Origin: Prunella strophiata
Lineage: Eukaryota; Chordata; Aves; Passeriformes; Prunellidae
NCBI GenBank assembly: GCA_036583965.1
Contig: JAZBQD010000014.1
Span: 55,619,626-55,683,625, forward strand
Direction of reading: 5' to 3'
Length of the DNA stretch: 64,000 nucleotides
Under the pieces are notes generated by a model. The model ran no database searches. It was not told where the DNA came from and was given only the letters and a program-made list of their open reading frames with translations. Shown here piece after piece: positions 49,301-62,884 of this stretch. Positions within the stretch are counted from its first letter, which is position 1. Every line of letters begins with the position of its first letter. The position numbers were made by a program, and so were the translations under genes.

Positions 49301-51375
49301 ATTAAATGAAAATAATTTATGTGAGAAAAAAGTGTCAATACTAAATATTATGCTTTTTTTTGGTAGAAAATCCCTAGGCATAGTACCAAGAAGCCAAATA
49401 TAATGCATAGAAAACCTTTTTATTTTCAAGAAAGGAGAAGGAGGTACCAGAAAAGGTCATTTAAAAATGTCATGGGGAAGTGTAGTACAGACTGCTGCAT
49501 TTATAGTAATTACAAAGGAAATGAAAGTAAAAATAAAAATCAGGATCGAGTCTTTCTCAAACATTTATAATATTCCAGGTGAAAGAGTGAATGTACTTCA
49601 GAAAAGCTGGTTTGTTGACACTAAACAAATTTCTGCCATTTGTTCTATCCTTATCACTACTCTATTATTCCTGACTTCAAGATGTCCAAGATTTGTTCAC
49701 AGGATTTTCTCAAGTTCCCAGTGCTGTAGTAAAAATAATTAGACATAAAACCCCTCCAATACTCTGCAGGGTAGTTGTCATCAGTCAGTTGTGAAGGCTC
49801 AATATAAGCACGACAACTGTTTCCAATTTGGTGCATGGCTCAAAGCAGATACAAACATTCCATTTGTGGTTGTTGGCAGGGGCAGGGTAAGAGATACTAG
49901 CAAACACCTACTGCTGTTAGCAGTGTGCCAAAGCAGAATTCTGCACAAGAAAATGTTACAATTCTCTTTGGAAATACAAAATCCAAAGGAAATCACACTA
50001 ATAGAAAACAGCATTTGCTCAGAAAATGCACGTACACATACATATGGGCTTATAAAAAGTTAATAAACAATGCTTTGTTCACATTTCAATCATTTTGAAA
50101 AACAAAGTTTTCCTACACTGCTGTAATAGCAGTGATACCACATTGGTGTCCAACAGCTCCTATGTAAAATCTCCACTACAAAAGCACAGCATTAAGGTGT
50201 AGAGTTTTGTACACCAGTGAACTAACAATATGTGACAACATGAGCAATAATGGAACATAACTTCCCTGCCTTTACATGCCCTTTTCATATTCATATGACT
50301 TAGAAGAGCACTTTGATGAAAAGAAACCAACCAACCAAACAAAAAAAAAAAAAAAAAAAAAACAAAAAACAATTAAACTTTAGGAGCACAATCCTAATTC
50401 ACATTTTCAGGTAAGAAATTACAGGAAACTCAAATTTCTCCCAATATACAGTCCTCAACCATTTGGCTGAATTACAGGAAGACAGTTGAGGTTTTTACAT
50501 CTTAAAATGGAAAGTGGCAGGTTCACTCAGTGCTAAAGAAAGAAATCTTACTGACCCCTGAATGATAGAGCAAGCATATAAGGTCTTCCAAGGAAAGTCA
50601 CACAAATAGGGTGATATGGGAAGTGTCCCCAACTCCTAGGTCAATATTAGAATATCTCTAGCATAGATTGCAGCACTAGAAATAGTGTTAATTGAAAGTT
50701 TTCTGATACACATTTCTTGCCATTAGCCTAAAGGCTCAAACACTGGTAGCTGGTATATTTGTAAGGCTCAGTTGCTTAGTCCATAGCAACAATGATATGC
50801 AGGAACATTTATCATGTAAATAGCAGCTAGGCAAATATCAGCACTTTTTAAAAGCAGCTTCTGATTATACCATCAATTCTACTATCCCATCAATTTATAA
50901 CCTGGGAAGAAAGAAAAAATAAAAGAAAATATCATGAGAAGTTATTTAGGGAGTATCAAATGAAGCTACAAGAACTTGGGAGTTTCAAATAAAGCTAGCA
51001 GCAGTCATGCTCTAGGGAAACAAAAGTGCATGATTCTCAAAACAAACACCTTGTGATGTTGGATTCAAGAGAAGACAGGACAAGTATGGAGAAGAAATTT
51101 CAGCTGACAGTAATGTAAGAAATCACATCACAGTCAGAAAAAACGCCTAATATGGGAAAAGCTGGAAGAGTTGTTCTGACATACCATATATGCTTATCCT
51201 GTTTTCAGTCCCCTTGAATACCAACAAATGAGTGTTGTTGGAGATGGGAGGAGATGGACCACTGAGCAGAACTCACGTGGTCATTCTTGCAGTCTTGCTT
51301 AAAATATTCCAGTTTCTTTGCCACAAATAAGCAAATGAAATAAACCCCCACATTTTCCAAAACATTTTACACTTA
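46371..51375. other. Intergenic stretch without recognised features
   Basis: About 5 kb of AT-rich DNA. It contains a 22-A run at 50341-50362, preceded by CCAA repeats, and a moderately GC-rich patch at 47815-47935. Frames of 60-95 codons scattered here have no recognised relatives. No tRNA or classifiable transposon is seen. Confidence 0.55.
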
Positions 51376-51958
51376 CGTTGTGGTTTATGACCATCTGGCA
51401 ACCAAACTCCACACAGCCACTTGCTTACTCCCCCACCAGAGGGATGGGGGAGGGAATTAGAAAGGTAAAAGTGGAAAAATTCATGGGGTGAGATAAAGAT
51501 ACTTAAATAGGTAAAGCAAAAACTTCACACAGGCCAAGTCAAACAAGGAAATTGTTCACCATTCCCATGGGTGGGCAGGTGTTCAGCTATCCCCAGAAAT
51601 CACAGCTCTATTACACAAAATGGCTACTGGGGAAGACAAACACCAACACTCCAAGTGTCCCCTGCTTTCTTCTTCTTCACCCAGTTTCCCCCAGCTTTTA
51701 TGATGACATACAGTATAGAATATCCCTTGGGTCAGCTGGGGTCACAGCTGTGTCCCCTCCCAAATACTCGTGCACTCCCAGCCTCCTCCTTGGTGATAGG
51801 GTATGAAAAGCAGAAAAAGACTTGGCTCTGTGTAAGCACTGCTCAGCAATACTGAAAACATTTTTATATTATTAACATTATTTTCAGCACAAATCCAAAT
51901 CATAGCTCCATACTAGCTACAATGAAGAAAATTAACTCTACCCTTGCCAAAATCAACA
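51376..51958 (-). mobile_element. Solo ERV LTR, reverse orientation
   Basis: Read on the minus strand it starts TGTTGATTTTGGCAAGGGTA and continues GAGTTAATTTTCTTCATTGT, TAGCTAGTATGGAGCTATGA and TTTGGATTTGTGC, the opening of the same LTR superfamily as 42929-43520. Its far end reads TAAACCACAACG, a decayed form of the CCACAACA-type terminus. It includes the sense-strand GGTGAACAATTTCCTTG, equivalent to GGTGAGCAATTGC in the other LTR. No internal sequence adjoins it and no target duplication is evident. Plus-strand frames at 51552-51855 are antisense frames through it. Confidence 0.82.
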
Positions 51959-54654
51959 GCTTGCATAATATCCTTTTAATGTAAAGAGTACCTTTACATA
52001 CCAAAAGAATGTAGCTTTTTTAGTCTATTCAAGAGACCACATTTTAAGCACTCCTGCTTGTTAGTATATGATTAGGATGGCCATTCATCCAAAATGCATT
52101 TTCACTTTTATTGAAATATAATCAGTGTATTAATGATCCATGTTGCAAGTCACTTACATACTGCCATACTTTTCTTCTCACAATATATTTCCAGTAGGTC
52201 TCTGATGTCCCTATAGGGAAAGCCTGATTGTCATAATGATACAGCAGCATGGAAGCCAATTGTGATTTCATACTAGAATACTTTCTGTGGCCTTTTGCAA
52301 TAAGCACCACACTAAAAATAATTACTTACATTTAAAATCTAAGCCAATTTTTTTTTTTTTTTTTTGCTGCCACTTTCACTCATCTTTGATAAATTAAAAA
52401 AAGTAGAGTTCTTAGAGTAGTTGTAGTCCAAGATCAGATCTTGGCTTATGGTATACATCATAAATTGTGTTTAGCTGACTCTTCTTATTCTGAATGCAAG
52501 GAAAGCTCCAGGGTGGTGCAAAAATGGGGTAAATCAGTTATTCAGGGCACAGATAAATAATTTTCTGAAATTTGAGGTATTCAATTTTGTATTGTAGGAA
52601 ATAAATAACATTGCTGGTATCTAGTCTCACATTTAACTTTTTTGCTGGTTTTGATTTGTATGTAGAACTCTCATCTGTGCAAGGGCTTTTAAAATATGCT
52701 ATTTTTTCATTTAGACTGTCAGATCATCTACTTTCCAAATTTTTAGCTATTGAGGTTGTGCCACTAACAGATATTTATTTCTTCACTGAAGAAAGATGCA
52801 ACTTTTTCTTTTTACTATTACATTTACATCTTAGTTTCCAAAAAAATTTGCTTTTTAGTAATCTTGAGAAATACTTAAGATTGGGTTTATGATTAGTCAA
52901 AGGACTATTAAGAAGCTTCAGTTCATTCCTGTGTCCTCAAATTCAACATTTCTGTAACTGTTTACAGTACTTTCAAGATGGTTTGTGAAATTCATATTTC
53001 AATTTCAAAACATTATCCATACTTGTAGAATGTTCTTAAAAGAAAGAATACATTTCTGATTTTAACAAAAGTGTGTTAATAATACTTACAGCATTTAATA
53101 TGTTATACTACTAACATTTCTTTCAAACATGATGTAAATGCTTCAAAAATGCTGTAAAAATAATGTAAACAGAAAATCAGGATGTTATGTTTTCTGTCAT
53201 ACACTTAAGTAGATACACGTTGTAAAAATAAATCCATAAAGAATTTTTGTTCATAAGACCTCTGGTTATGTTATTTAAAAAATTCATCTGGTACTTGAAA
53301 TATTTCTATGCATGGACTCTATACTTTGGATAGACTGAATAAATTAAAATAGATCTTTTCTAAGAGTTAACAAGATTATAAATAAATTTAAATCAATAAA
53401 CTGACCCAGAAATTGCATTTTCCCAAGAGATACAACCCCAGACAGAGCAGAAAGGTGGCAAACTGAACATACCTTGTTAGATATGCTTAACAAAGCTAAT
53501 CATAAATGTTAAGTGCTTTTAAAATTGCTATGATATAAAGTTTGTTGAAGACATTTGGGAATCCTTCTTTGGTAAAATTAATTAAATGAGGAACATTAGA
53601 CTTTCATAGTACAATAGAGGGAAATTTTATTATGAGTAAGCTCTTTACAACAAGTTCATTTGGGAGTACCATCTCTCAAATGGTACCTATTCAAATAATT
53701 TTATTTTTAAAACAGATCATATATATCCTTCCTCTATGGCTCATAATGCATAAACAATAAATCATTTTAACTGCTTAGGTTTTTCATGGTTGTATTTGAT
53801 TCATTTACACAGAGGGACTCAGAATAATTCAGAAGAATTCTCCCTATTTCAGGATTTCAACTTAAAAAATGTCATTAAATTATTTTGTAAGGTATACTGT
53901 ATTTTAACCTCATTAGGATGTTTGCCCATGTCCATACTTCTAGTGCAATAGATTCCTCTACATCCATTGGCCATCCATTCCCTTACCTCCGTGTCTTGGC
54001 CTAGGTCCACACTGCCTGTGTCTCTCTGCAGAATAAAATGTCAAACTTAGCAGGAACCATCTATTTGTTGTGATGTAAACCATCTTTGTGTTTACACTGT
54101 TCATGCTGGAATTGTGAGGTGGGTTTCCATCTCTGCTTAACTCAGAAATACTGAATCCCTATCTCACAAGATATCCATAGAGATCACCATGTGTGATTAT
54201 TTGAAACTAGGTTACTGAGTAACCAGGAGAGCAAGCAATACTGATTCTAAACTAGCAGTAACTTAAAGCAGAAATGAGATTATTTGTTTAAAGTCTAAGG
54301 TGAAACGGATTTGTATTCAAGGAACTGCATTTGGAACCAAACCTATAGCTTCTGCAAATTCATTGCTCATACCATTTGACTAAAATATTTACTACCTTCT
54401 GTTCTGACCATTGCATCCTTTGTTGGCATACAGATTCAACTTCTAGAATAATCAGCACTATTATCCATGGCCCTGTAGACTGATTATTATACCACTTGCC
54501 AGAAATTCAAAATATTAAATTTAATGTCCTTTCACCTAACAGACTATTTTAATCATTAGCTATTAAGCAGAAGATGAGTGTTGTAAGTACAACCACTCCC
54601 CTCCAAAAAGTCACCAGATAGGATCTTCACTGTATGGGCAGTTATTTCAGACAA
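51959..54654. other. Intergenic stretch without recognised features
   Basis: Strongly AT-rich DNA with an 18-T run at 52348-52365. No gene, RNA gene or transposon is recognised. Confidence 0.55.
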
Positions 54655-55370
54655 TATCCTATGGACTTGAAGAAAAAGTTTGGGGAAGCATGGCTGGAAA
54701 GCTACCTGGCAGGAAAGCAGCTGGGGTGCTGGTCAACAGCAGCTGAACATGAGCCAGTGTGTGCCCATGTGGCCAAGAAGGCCAAGGGCATCCTGGTCTG
54801 GATCAGAAATAAACCAGCAGGACCAGGGCAGTGATTGTCACCCTGTACTTGGCACTGGTGAGGCCACACCTCAAATTCTGTGTTCAGTTTTGGGCCTCTC
54901 ACTGCAAGAAAGACACTGAGGTGCTGGAGAGAAGGGCAATGGAGCTGGGGAAGAGTCTAGAACACAATTCTGGTGAGAAGTGGAGGAGGGAGCTGGGAGT
55001 GTTTAGACTGGAGAAAAGAAGGCTCAGGGGAGACCTCATTATGCTCTACAACTGCCTGAAAGGAGGCTTGTAGCCAGGTGGTTTTGGGCATTTTCTCCCA
55101 GAAAGCAAGTGTCAGGATAGGAGGAAGCTGTTTTCAAGGAGTACCAGGGGACATTTAGAGTGGATATTAGGAAAAAATTTCTTGAGGAGAAAGGGCTATC
55201 AAACATCTGAACAGTCTGTCCATGCAGTTGGATAAATCACCATTCCTGGAAGGGAGCACCTGTAGATGTGGCACTACTATTTTAGTAGTGGACTTGGTAG
55301 TGCTGGTAATAGTTTGACTTGATGATCGTAGAGATTTTTCCAACCTGAAAGATTCTATGATTCTATAAGA
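54655..55370 (+). mobile_element. CR1 LINE, 5'-truncated, with ORF2 C-terminal remnant
   Basis: This is the longest CR1 in the window. Conceptual translation gives pieces of the CR1 ORF2 C-terminus: AWLESYLAGKQLG and HVAKKAKGILVWIRN in one frame (54634-54834), then [33 protein letters not shown] and [15 protein letters not shown] in another (54831-55073). A frameshift near 54830 and a stop after LKGGL break the coding sequence. The untranslated 3' part follows, ending GATTCTATGATTCTATAAG. Endonuclease and most reverse transcriptase sequence is absent, so the copy is dead on arrival, like most CR1 insertions. Confidence 0.95.
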
Positions 55371-55924
55371 ATGAACTTAATTGCCTTCTGGACACACAGT
55401 CAAAAGGGAGTTCTCTAACTCAGAAAAATACAAACTGTCTAAAAATCTTGAAAGCATAATTAATGTATGTGGTTTATATTTTGACATCTAGAATTATTGA
55501 TTGCAGTGGATTCCAGGTTGTTCAGTAAGTAAAAATGTAGATATGAACATAGAAAGCAGGTTAGGGGTTTAAGTTGAATCTCATTTACTTAAAGGAAAAC
55601 ATGAAAGACAAAGAAATGAAGGAATAAACCATAACTGATTTTAAATATAAGCTATGAAGCATGAATTGTAAATACACTTATGTTATGAGAGAATAATAGG
55701 TTGTCTTCTTAAGTGCTAAGTTTCAAGCACTTAACAAGTTAAAAACAACACAGGAAATTAAGATGTCAAAATTAATTACTTCTCCCAGCTATCCATTAAA
55801 TAAAATCAATATCTATTTTTCATACAACCAGCTCAGAGATAAAACAGCAAAATAGAACAAATGTACTTGTAATTACGTGTGATTTCCTCAGGTCCTAGGT
55901 ACACATTTTCCTCCTGGAATTTGA
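55371..55924. other. Intergenic stretch without recognised features
   Basis: AT-rich DNA between the CR1 and the CT-rich block. Nothing recognisable. Confidence 0.55.
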
Positions 55925-56470
55925 TCACCTGTGCTGGAGTGCTGATATGGCACAGCTGCACAGCCTCAGCTCAGACTGCTGTGAGAAGCAGCTGCCTCCC
56001 CCTCCTTTGCTGAGAAGTTTGAGCTCAGGCTCTTGTCCTTGGCTGCTGACTGAGCTACAGTATTACCATGTCTGTGCCTGGAGATGTGTCCTGCTGATCC
56101 AGATCCTGACCTAGAGACTTGACTTCCTGGCTTGCATTTCAAAACCTTGACCTGCCTTCTCACCCCAGACCTGCCTGGGATCACTGCAGTGGGACTGAGC
56201 TTGGTTGTGTCACTGGACCTGATCCGCACTTGCTGACTTGACTTCTCAGCTTGACCTCCATCACTTCCAGTTTTGCCTGGTGCTTTAGACTCTCCTCAGA
56301 CTGGTTAATGCAACCAAACCTGCTTCTGCTCATCAGGCTTGAGTATTGTAGGATCAGGCCCTTGCTGCTGAGGGCACTGCTGCCCACCTTGCTTCACACT
56401 CAGCACCCAACTTGCTTTTCCTCATGGAGCAGCCCATTCTTGCTGCTCTCTGCTGTCCCTAATAATGGAG
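55925..56470. repeat. Degenerate, internally repetitive CT-rich block
   Basis: About 550 bp of C/T/G-rich sequence in AT-rich surroundings contains many variants of CTTGACCTG and CTTGACTTC (for example near 56118, 56150, 56236 and 56250). The spacing is irregular, so it looks like an old, eroded tandem array or the interior of an unclassified LTR. Frames up to 109 codons run through it on both strands without recognisable domains. Confidence 0.5.
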
Positions 56471-59125
56471 GGGGGTTAAAATTACATCAGGGAATGATCC
56501 CATCTTCAATCATTTTCTTTTCCTACATAGTAGAAGATACCACAAAAACTAGCAATTTGCTTTTCCATGTACAGCTATAGGATTATTAGAAATAAGGAAT
56601 GGGTTAATAAGTAAAATAAGAATTAAATAAGTTAATTTAGAATAAAATTAATTATAAAGTGAAGAGGTATTTTAGAAATAATACTGAAATCAGATGTGAA
56701 ATTCTAGTATTCAAGATTTTTTTGTTTTTCATATAGAGTATTGTACTTAGTTGAGCACTTTCAACAGGAAATGTAACTTGATAAAAACTGTATTAATTCA
56801 ATTACTAATGGCATCAGAGGTATATTTCTACTCAGCTAAAATAGACCATCTGCCATTCCAGTAACTGCATTTAAATACACCAAATAAAAATTCACTGTAA
56901 ATAAAGCACGGACAGTATCCTACAATGCAATTTAACACAAAAGTTTAATTTAATAGAAAAAAAAAATCAAGAAAAAACTGAAATGCAAACTCCTAAGTCA
57001 GGTAGGATAATATAATTAAAAACATGATTATTATATAAGGTGTACATCTCACAAGTCCTATCAGCATTGCCTTAAATGTGAAATATTTCTATTATTTCAA
57101 ATGTAAGCACAAAATTTAAGATAAGCTCATGGTTATCTAGGCACTCCACCATGAGTTTGTGCATAGTTGACATACAAAACCCTGGCTAACCACTGTTAAA
57201 ATGACAGATCGAAGGAACTAACTTTATACACACAGTACGATGGTTCTAGAAGCAATTTAAGGCATTTCAGCCATTACTAATCTAATGTAAGTTAGTAAGA
57301 GAGAATCAAGTGGTGCAAGTAAGTAATAATTTAATCACATATGATGTAAAGTATGAAATTACAAAGAGATAAAGTGAAAAAAATTTATAAATAGAGAGAT
57401 AGATGCAATTAAAGACCCTGTCTTAAAAATTCAATTTTACAGTCAGATCATTTCTATAAGTAAACTTCATAAATTTCAGGAGAGCTAAGTACAAAAGAGA
57501 TATAATGAAAAGCATAAAGTTTTTTTACTATTCAACTCCAATAAAAGTAAACTGATACAAACAAGATTAATCTCACCAAACTTTTGAGCTTTGTAAAGCA
57601 TAAATGCCTAATCTCAGCTGCTCATCTATTCTCCCTCTAACCTCAGAGGAAGGTGGCACTATAAGTGGTTTCACTCTGTTTGACTCCTATGTGAAGACAA
57701 CCACAGTGTCTCCTCAAAGTTGAAGCAAAGCCCAGATGTTTAGCTGTGCTGCTGTACCTACAGTACTCTAAGAACATGGATGAAGCAAAGATTGGGAGTG
57801 GAGATATATATTCATTGGTCTATAATGTAAGTATTGCAAAGTTACTGCTGCATTTGGTTGATGTTATCATGTCTGCCTTCATACATTCTTCAGTTCAAGC
57901 AAGATCCCTGCTGGAACCAGAGAAAGATGAGGGGAGTCACGCTGAGTGAGCACAGTGGTATGGAATTTCAAAGCACCACTGCACATACTTGCAAAGGAAG
58001 ACAAACTTCTGTAGTTACTGACATATATAATACAACCTCAGCTGAAAAAGCAGCAACAACAACATTGTGCTGCTGTTTAAGGTACACAGAAATGAAGATT
58101 AAAGCACTGACTGCAGTGCTTGGACAGTAAGAAAAGACTTCACAGCAATAAATTCCGTAGCCCATTATAAGAAATAAAGGTCTGTGTGGTAGTAATGAGG
58201 TGGAGAGAGGATTGTAATATCCTCACCTACCAACCTACCAATCTAACCTGTACCAAACACTGAAGCAAGCTTTGCTCAGTCATAAGCAATTGATATACAC
58301 TTTGAACCACAGGACACTGAGATCAGATCTTCTTTCTAACTTACACCACTGTGCATGCACACACATAAAACTACTCTCATACTATGCAACTCATTTGACA
58401 AATAAGGTATTGCTACCTGTTTTCTAATATAATAGGACTTTTCCCTGCTTTTGAGAAGTGCATTTTTTCACATGATGAAGATTTGCCCTACTTTGTTCTT
58501 AACCCTGAACTAAAAACAGTAATATTGATAGCATTGTTTAAATCCTTAATGTAAACTTGTTTGTAAATGCCCAGCAGTAATGTGGTCTATACTTTCTAGA
58601 TTTTTCATCCATTTCATAGTTTGAAGTTTCCCTTCACATAAAATTTTTATTATTATTTAACTCTACCCATAGGGAGGTTTCATGCATTATGAAGTTAAGA
58701 TTCCAGATTTAGATTCCAGATATTGATATTAGAAAGAAAAGGTGTTTGGGGTCTTTGTCTTATACAGATACCAGTATTACTAGATTTCACTTGTTTTCAA
58801 TTTCTAATATAGCAAGTGGTACTTGAGTACGATTATCTGATACTAGAAAATTTCTCAAGAAGAATTAAATGTTTTCTTAATTTGGTTCTTTTCACACTAT
58901 TTTGTAGGCTTGTCTGAACAGTTTGGTGTAGAAGGTATCTCATAAGTACAGCCCACCCTGCAAGCACATTTGCCAAGAACTGTGCTGTGCTAATGACTCC
59001 TTCCTCTTACCTTGTTCTCTAGATACCCAAAAGAGTATAAATTATAGGAGCCATGACATAATTGCCTTATTTTAAGATCAGGAAGCTTTAATGGCCACAT
59101 TCCTAGTGGCTGAATATTTACACGT
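56471..59125. other. Intergenic stretch without recognised features
   Basis: AT-rich DNA. Overlapping frames at 57746-58165 on both strands match nothing I know. No RNA gene or transposon is recognised. Confidence 0.55.
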
Positions 59126-59937
59126 TGTGGCAGGTTGACTGTGGCTGGACATTAGGTGTCTATCAAAGCCTCTCTATCACTCTCCTCATCATCTGGACCC
59201 AGAAGAGAAAATAGAATGAAAGGCTCATGTGTCAAGCTAAGGGCAGAGAAAGATCACACACTGATTACCATCACAGGCAAAACAGACACAGCTCAGGGAA
59301 ATTAACTTAACTTCTTGCCAATCAGGTCAGACTAGAGTAATGAAAAATAAAAACTAAATCTTCAAACACATTTCCCCCCAGCCTCCCTTAAGCAAAGGCT
59401 TAACTTTGCTTAAGATTTCTCTTCCTCCTCCTGCCCACAGCAGAGGGTGGAGGATGGTGGATGCAGTCAGTCCATGTTTCTGCCACTCCTTCCTCCACAG
59501 AGAGAGGATTCCTCACACTCTTCCCCCATTCCATGGTGGACTCCCCTGGGCTGCAGGGGCACACTTCCATGGGCTGCCTCACCATTCAGCATGAACTGCA
59601 GGGGAATCTCTGCACCTCCTTCCCCTCCTGTGTCACTGACCTGGACGTCTGCAGGGCCATTCCTCTCCCGTATTCTCGCTCCCCTCTCCAGCTGCAATTT
59701 CCTCTTGTGCAGCTTCCAAAGTTTTCCCCTTTTTAACTATGTCACCCCAGAGGTGCTACCACTGTCCCTGATGGGCTTGGCCATCAGCCAAGCAGTGGGT
59801 GCACCTTGGAGCCAGCTGGCCCTGGCTACATTGGATAGGGGAAATTGGACACAGGGGAAATTTCCAACAGCTTCTCACAAAAGCCACCCTAGCAGCAACC
59901 CCCACTACCAAAACCTTGCCATGCAAATTCAATTACA
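59126..59937 (-). mobile_element. ERV LTR, reverse orientation
   Basis: This is the same LTR family as 13828-14815 but in the opposite orientation and with both ends kept. On the minus strand it starts TGTAATTGAATTTGCATGGC and ends CAGTCAACCTGCCACA. On the plus strand it reads TTGACTGTGGCTGGACATTA, ACTGATTACCATCACAGGCA, GAACTGCAGGGGAATCTCTG, GAGGTGCTACCACTGTCCCT and ACAGCTTCTCACAAAAGCCA. Much of the internally repeated middle of the family is missing. No target duplication is obvious. The 180-codon plus-strand frame at 59447-59989 is antisense to the LTR and not a gene. Confidence 0.87.
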
Positions 59938-62400
59938 TGTATTTATGTTTATTAGTGGAATAATAAATATATTCAAAGTGGCAAAATAGACACTTAAGCA
60001 AAATAAAAGAGCTTAAGCACAGTTTGCATTTTTGAGTTCTTCGGCTGGGATTTCACAAATGTTTGGGATAAAAAGAAGAATATTTTCTTTTTTCCTTCTC
60101 AGGATAGCTTTCTGTTCTTGAAAATGATAGGCATGTATTTACAAGGTAGAAAGAGATCCAAATTAAATTCCATTGAAGTGATTTTGCCCTAGGAAATTCA
60201 GGATTTTTTTATTCAACATAAAAGAAGCATGTCCATGTAACCTCCCTATTTTTAATTGAAACAAATAATTGACAGTTGCATCTGAGAATGTTAATTTTTT
60301 TTTTTCCAGGAAAAAATTATACTTTAGGCACAACCAGAACATTCTTTTAGATCTCCTTTTAGAAGGCCATACAAAATCATTAAATTGCTAATTTAAAAAA
60401 TATAAACAATCACTAAATAGATTATTCTTGTATTTGTAGATAAAAGAGTCAAACACATCCAACTGCATGTGTGCTGGTCAAATTCTAGAGCAATCATGAT
60501 TCTGTCATTTAATCCATTAAGACAACAGTTTTTATTAAAACTCATTTGTTACTTGTGAGAAGTTGCTGACATAAATTGATGATTAAGCTGCTATGACCTT
60601 CACTGAACCTTAGTAATTCTCATTTGCATTCTCATTAAAGTTGGGTTTCACTCTCATCTTTTCATATCTGTAATACAATTCTACTCAAGTCTTTGTAAAG
60701 TCTTCCTCGAGAACAATTGTCTGGTCTAAAAACAATGTTTAACTTGTAATATATAAGCATATGAAAAATTAATAAATATATAGGCAGGTACACAACTATG
60801 TATATTTATATTTATCTTTGTATATATAAAATATTTAAATGGATACAAACAAGAGGTTATGATATATGCAATCGCCTTTCTTTAAATTGAAGATTATGGA
60901 TTTTTTTTTTTTTCCCTAAATCAAGATAAAATAAGAGAAAAATACTGGAATAGTATTAAAAGTGGCCAAGGCAGCTATTATTATGGATAATAGAAACTAC
61001 TTTGGTATTCTGAATTTTGGTAAATTCAATACTCCTATTTTATATGTGCATTTAACTATGTTTGTTTAAGTATTTGCTATGGCTTTTTCATGGCAAGATA
61101 AGCTATGCAATTTGCCAGAACTAATTTACTGAGCCTTACTTCATAAAGGAATGGATCTCCTCTGAAACACAGGTCAAAGAAGACACAATTTTAAAGATAA
61201 AGACACAACAGTTTTCCGTGTTTCAGTAAGAATCAGCAGTGGTGAGACTGGTGCAAATATTGTGTGTTTTCATGCACAAAGATTAATAGAATTACTTTAA
61301 AGGGTCTTTGATATCAGCAAGTGGGAATTCTCCAAAAAAGGACATGATGTCACATCTATCTGAATCACATCGGAATCTAGGATTATGTCTCCCTATACCT
61401 GCAATGTGTTAAACTCCTCTTGAGAAAAAAGAATTTTCAAAAAAAGAACAGATAACTTTGTCTTTAGAATCATAGCCTTTTCATATAATAAACCAATTGA
61501 AATTTTATTTCTACTTGCATGCTGATAAATGAAGTATAAGAAAAAAATCTCTTCAGACAGCTTCTGGTGCAGTAAAGAATGACAGTATTCCTAATTTTGA
61601 GTTCACATTATTTTTACAGACAGATAATTTGCAGAGTATTCAACTTAAAAAGACAATCAGTATTAAAGAAAGACAAATGCAGTAGCTTTTCATCAGGCCT
61701 ACTTTGACATTCATCTTTAAATTTAATTTTTTTTTTTAATATAGAAGCTATTTCTAGCACATCTCATAGTTTGAAGGATCTAGACAAGTCAGATGTACAA
61801 CACTTTATTAAAAAAAAATTATTTGCACTTTAAAAATTATAAAAATAGGCAAGTGACTGAATTTTCTTAAGTCTCTTTATTTTATATCAATTCCTATGAC
61901 AAAATTCAACCTTGACAAACATCTTAATTAAAAAACACCAAAACAGCACAACACCCAAATAGGTTCATTAATAGATATTAGAACATCCTGAAATTATTTT
62001 AGGCATCATGTGCTTGGCAAAAATGCTGATAGAGTATCTGAAATGATTGACCTAATTAAGCCCATGCTAAATGTAGTCAACAAATTCTAACTAATTCAAT
62101 ATGCATGACTGAGCAGACAAGAAAGTAAAGGGTAAATGACTAAGGCAGTAAGGCAACAGAAATGTGCATACCAGTGATGCCTAAACTGCAACACACTGAA
62201 AAGTGCTGTTTTCCAGCCCCCACAAACTTACCCAAAAGCCCAAATGACTAGATCTCATTACTTCACCTTGCAAATTTAATTCATACAGACTTCCAGAAGA
62301 ATTAATGAATGTCAAATTCACACAGGACATTCACATTCACAGTCCTGAAGGTGTTCATCCCCTCTGATGGGGCATAACTGACTCAGCTACACTGACCTGA
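59938..62400. other. Intergenic stretch without recognised features
   Basis: AT-rich DNA with T runs (near 60295, 60899 and 61727). No supported gene, RNA gene or transposon. Confidence 0.55.
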
Positions 62401-62528
62401 GAGGCAGCTGTCATGTCTTAGAAGGTGCCATAAACCACCAAACACCCCAGACTCTTTTCTGAGACCTTCCACCAGAGGACTGCACAGGAGCCACAAATGT
62501 TGTGAAGATCCAGTGTTACAAAAGAAGG
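62401..62528 (+). mobile_element. Possible 3' end of an ERV internal region
   Basis: Sequence upstream of the candidate LTR, ending in the purine-rich AAAAGAAGG that directly abuts its TG start, as a polypurine tract would. No coding frame is recognisable, so its extent is a guess. Confidence 0.35.
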
Positions 62529-62884
62529 TGTAAAGCATCCCTCCCCACAGGGGAGCTGTCTGGGCATTCCCTTGTATACCTGAAAAATATTAACCCACTG
62601 AACTCTATGTTTTGTGGGACCCCCATGACCAAAAGGTCCAACAGGACACTGTTGAGTCCACAGTGGTGGTGACTACTGTTCTACTTAATCTGTCTCTCTC
62701 TCACTCTCTTTTTTCTATTTCTCTCGATCTCTCTTTGTATCGCACACTAATGGTTAAATAAAATCCATTCTATTGGCTTCAGCATATGGTCTCATTTGCA
62801 CCTTAATTCAAGTACAGGCATCTCTCTCTAGTAATTGGATCTCAGGCCTTTAACCAGAGCCATCCCAGAATCCTTCTTTTCACA
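62529..62884 (+). mobile_element. Candidate ERV 3' LTR
   Basis: The segment starts TGTAAAGCATCCCTCCCCAC after a polypurine-like tract and ends TTCACA. In between are GGGGAGCTGTCTGGGCATTC, a CT-rich stretch (62690-62730), an AATAAA signal at 62757-62762 and CTCAGGCCTTTAACCAGAG. This order fits an LTR and recalls an avian ERV family, but no partner LTR is in the window and the family name is uncertain. Confidence 0.55.

Noticed and set aside
59447..59989. 180-codon plus-strand frame
   Set aside because: It runs antisense through an ERV LTR; the open frame reflects LTR composition.
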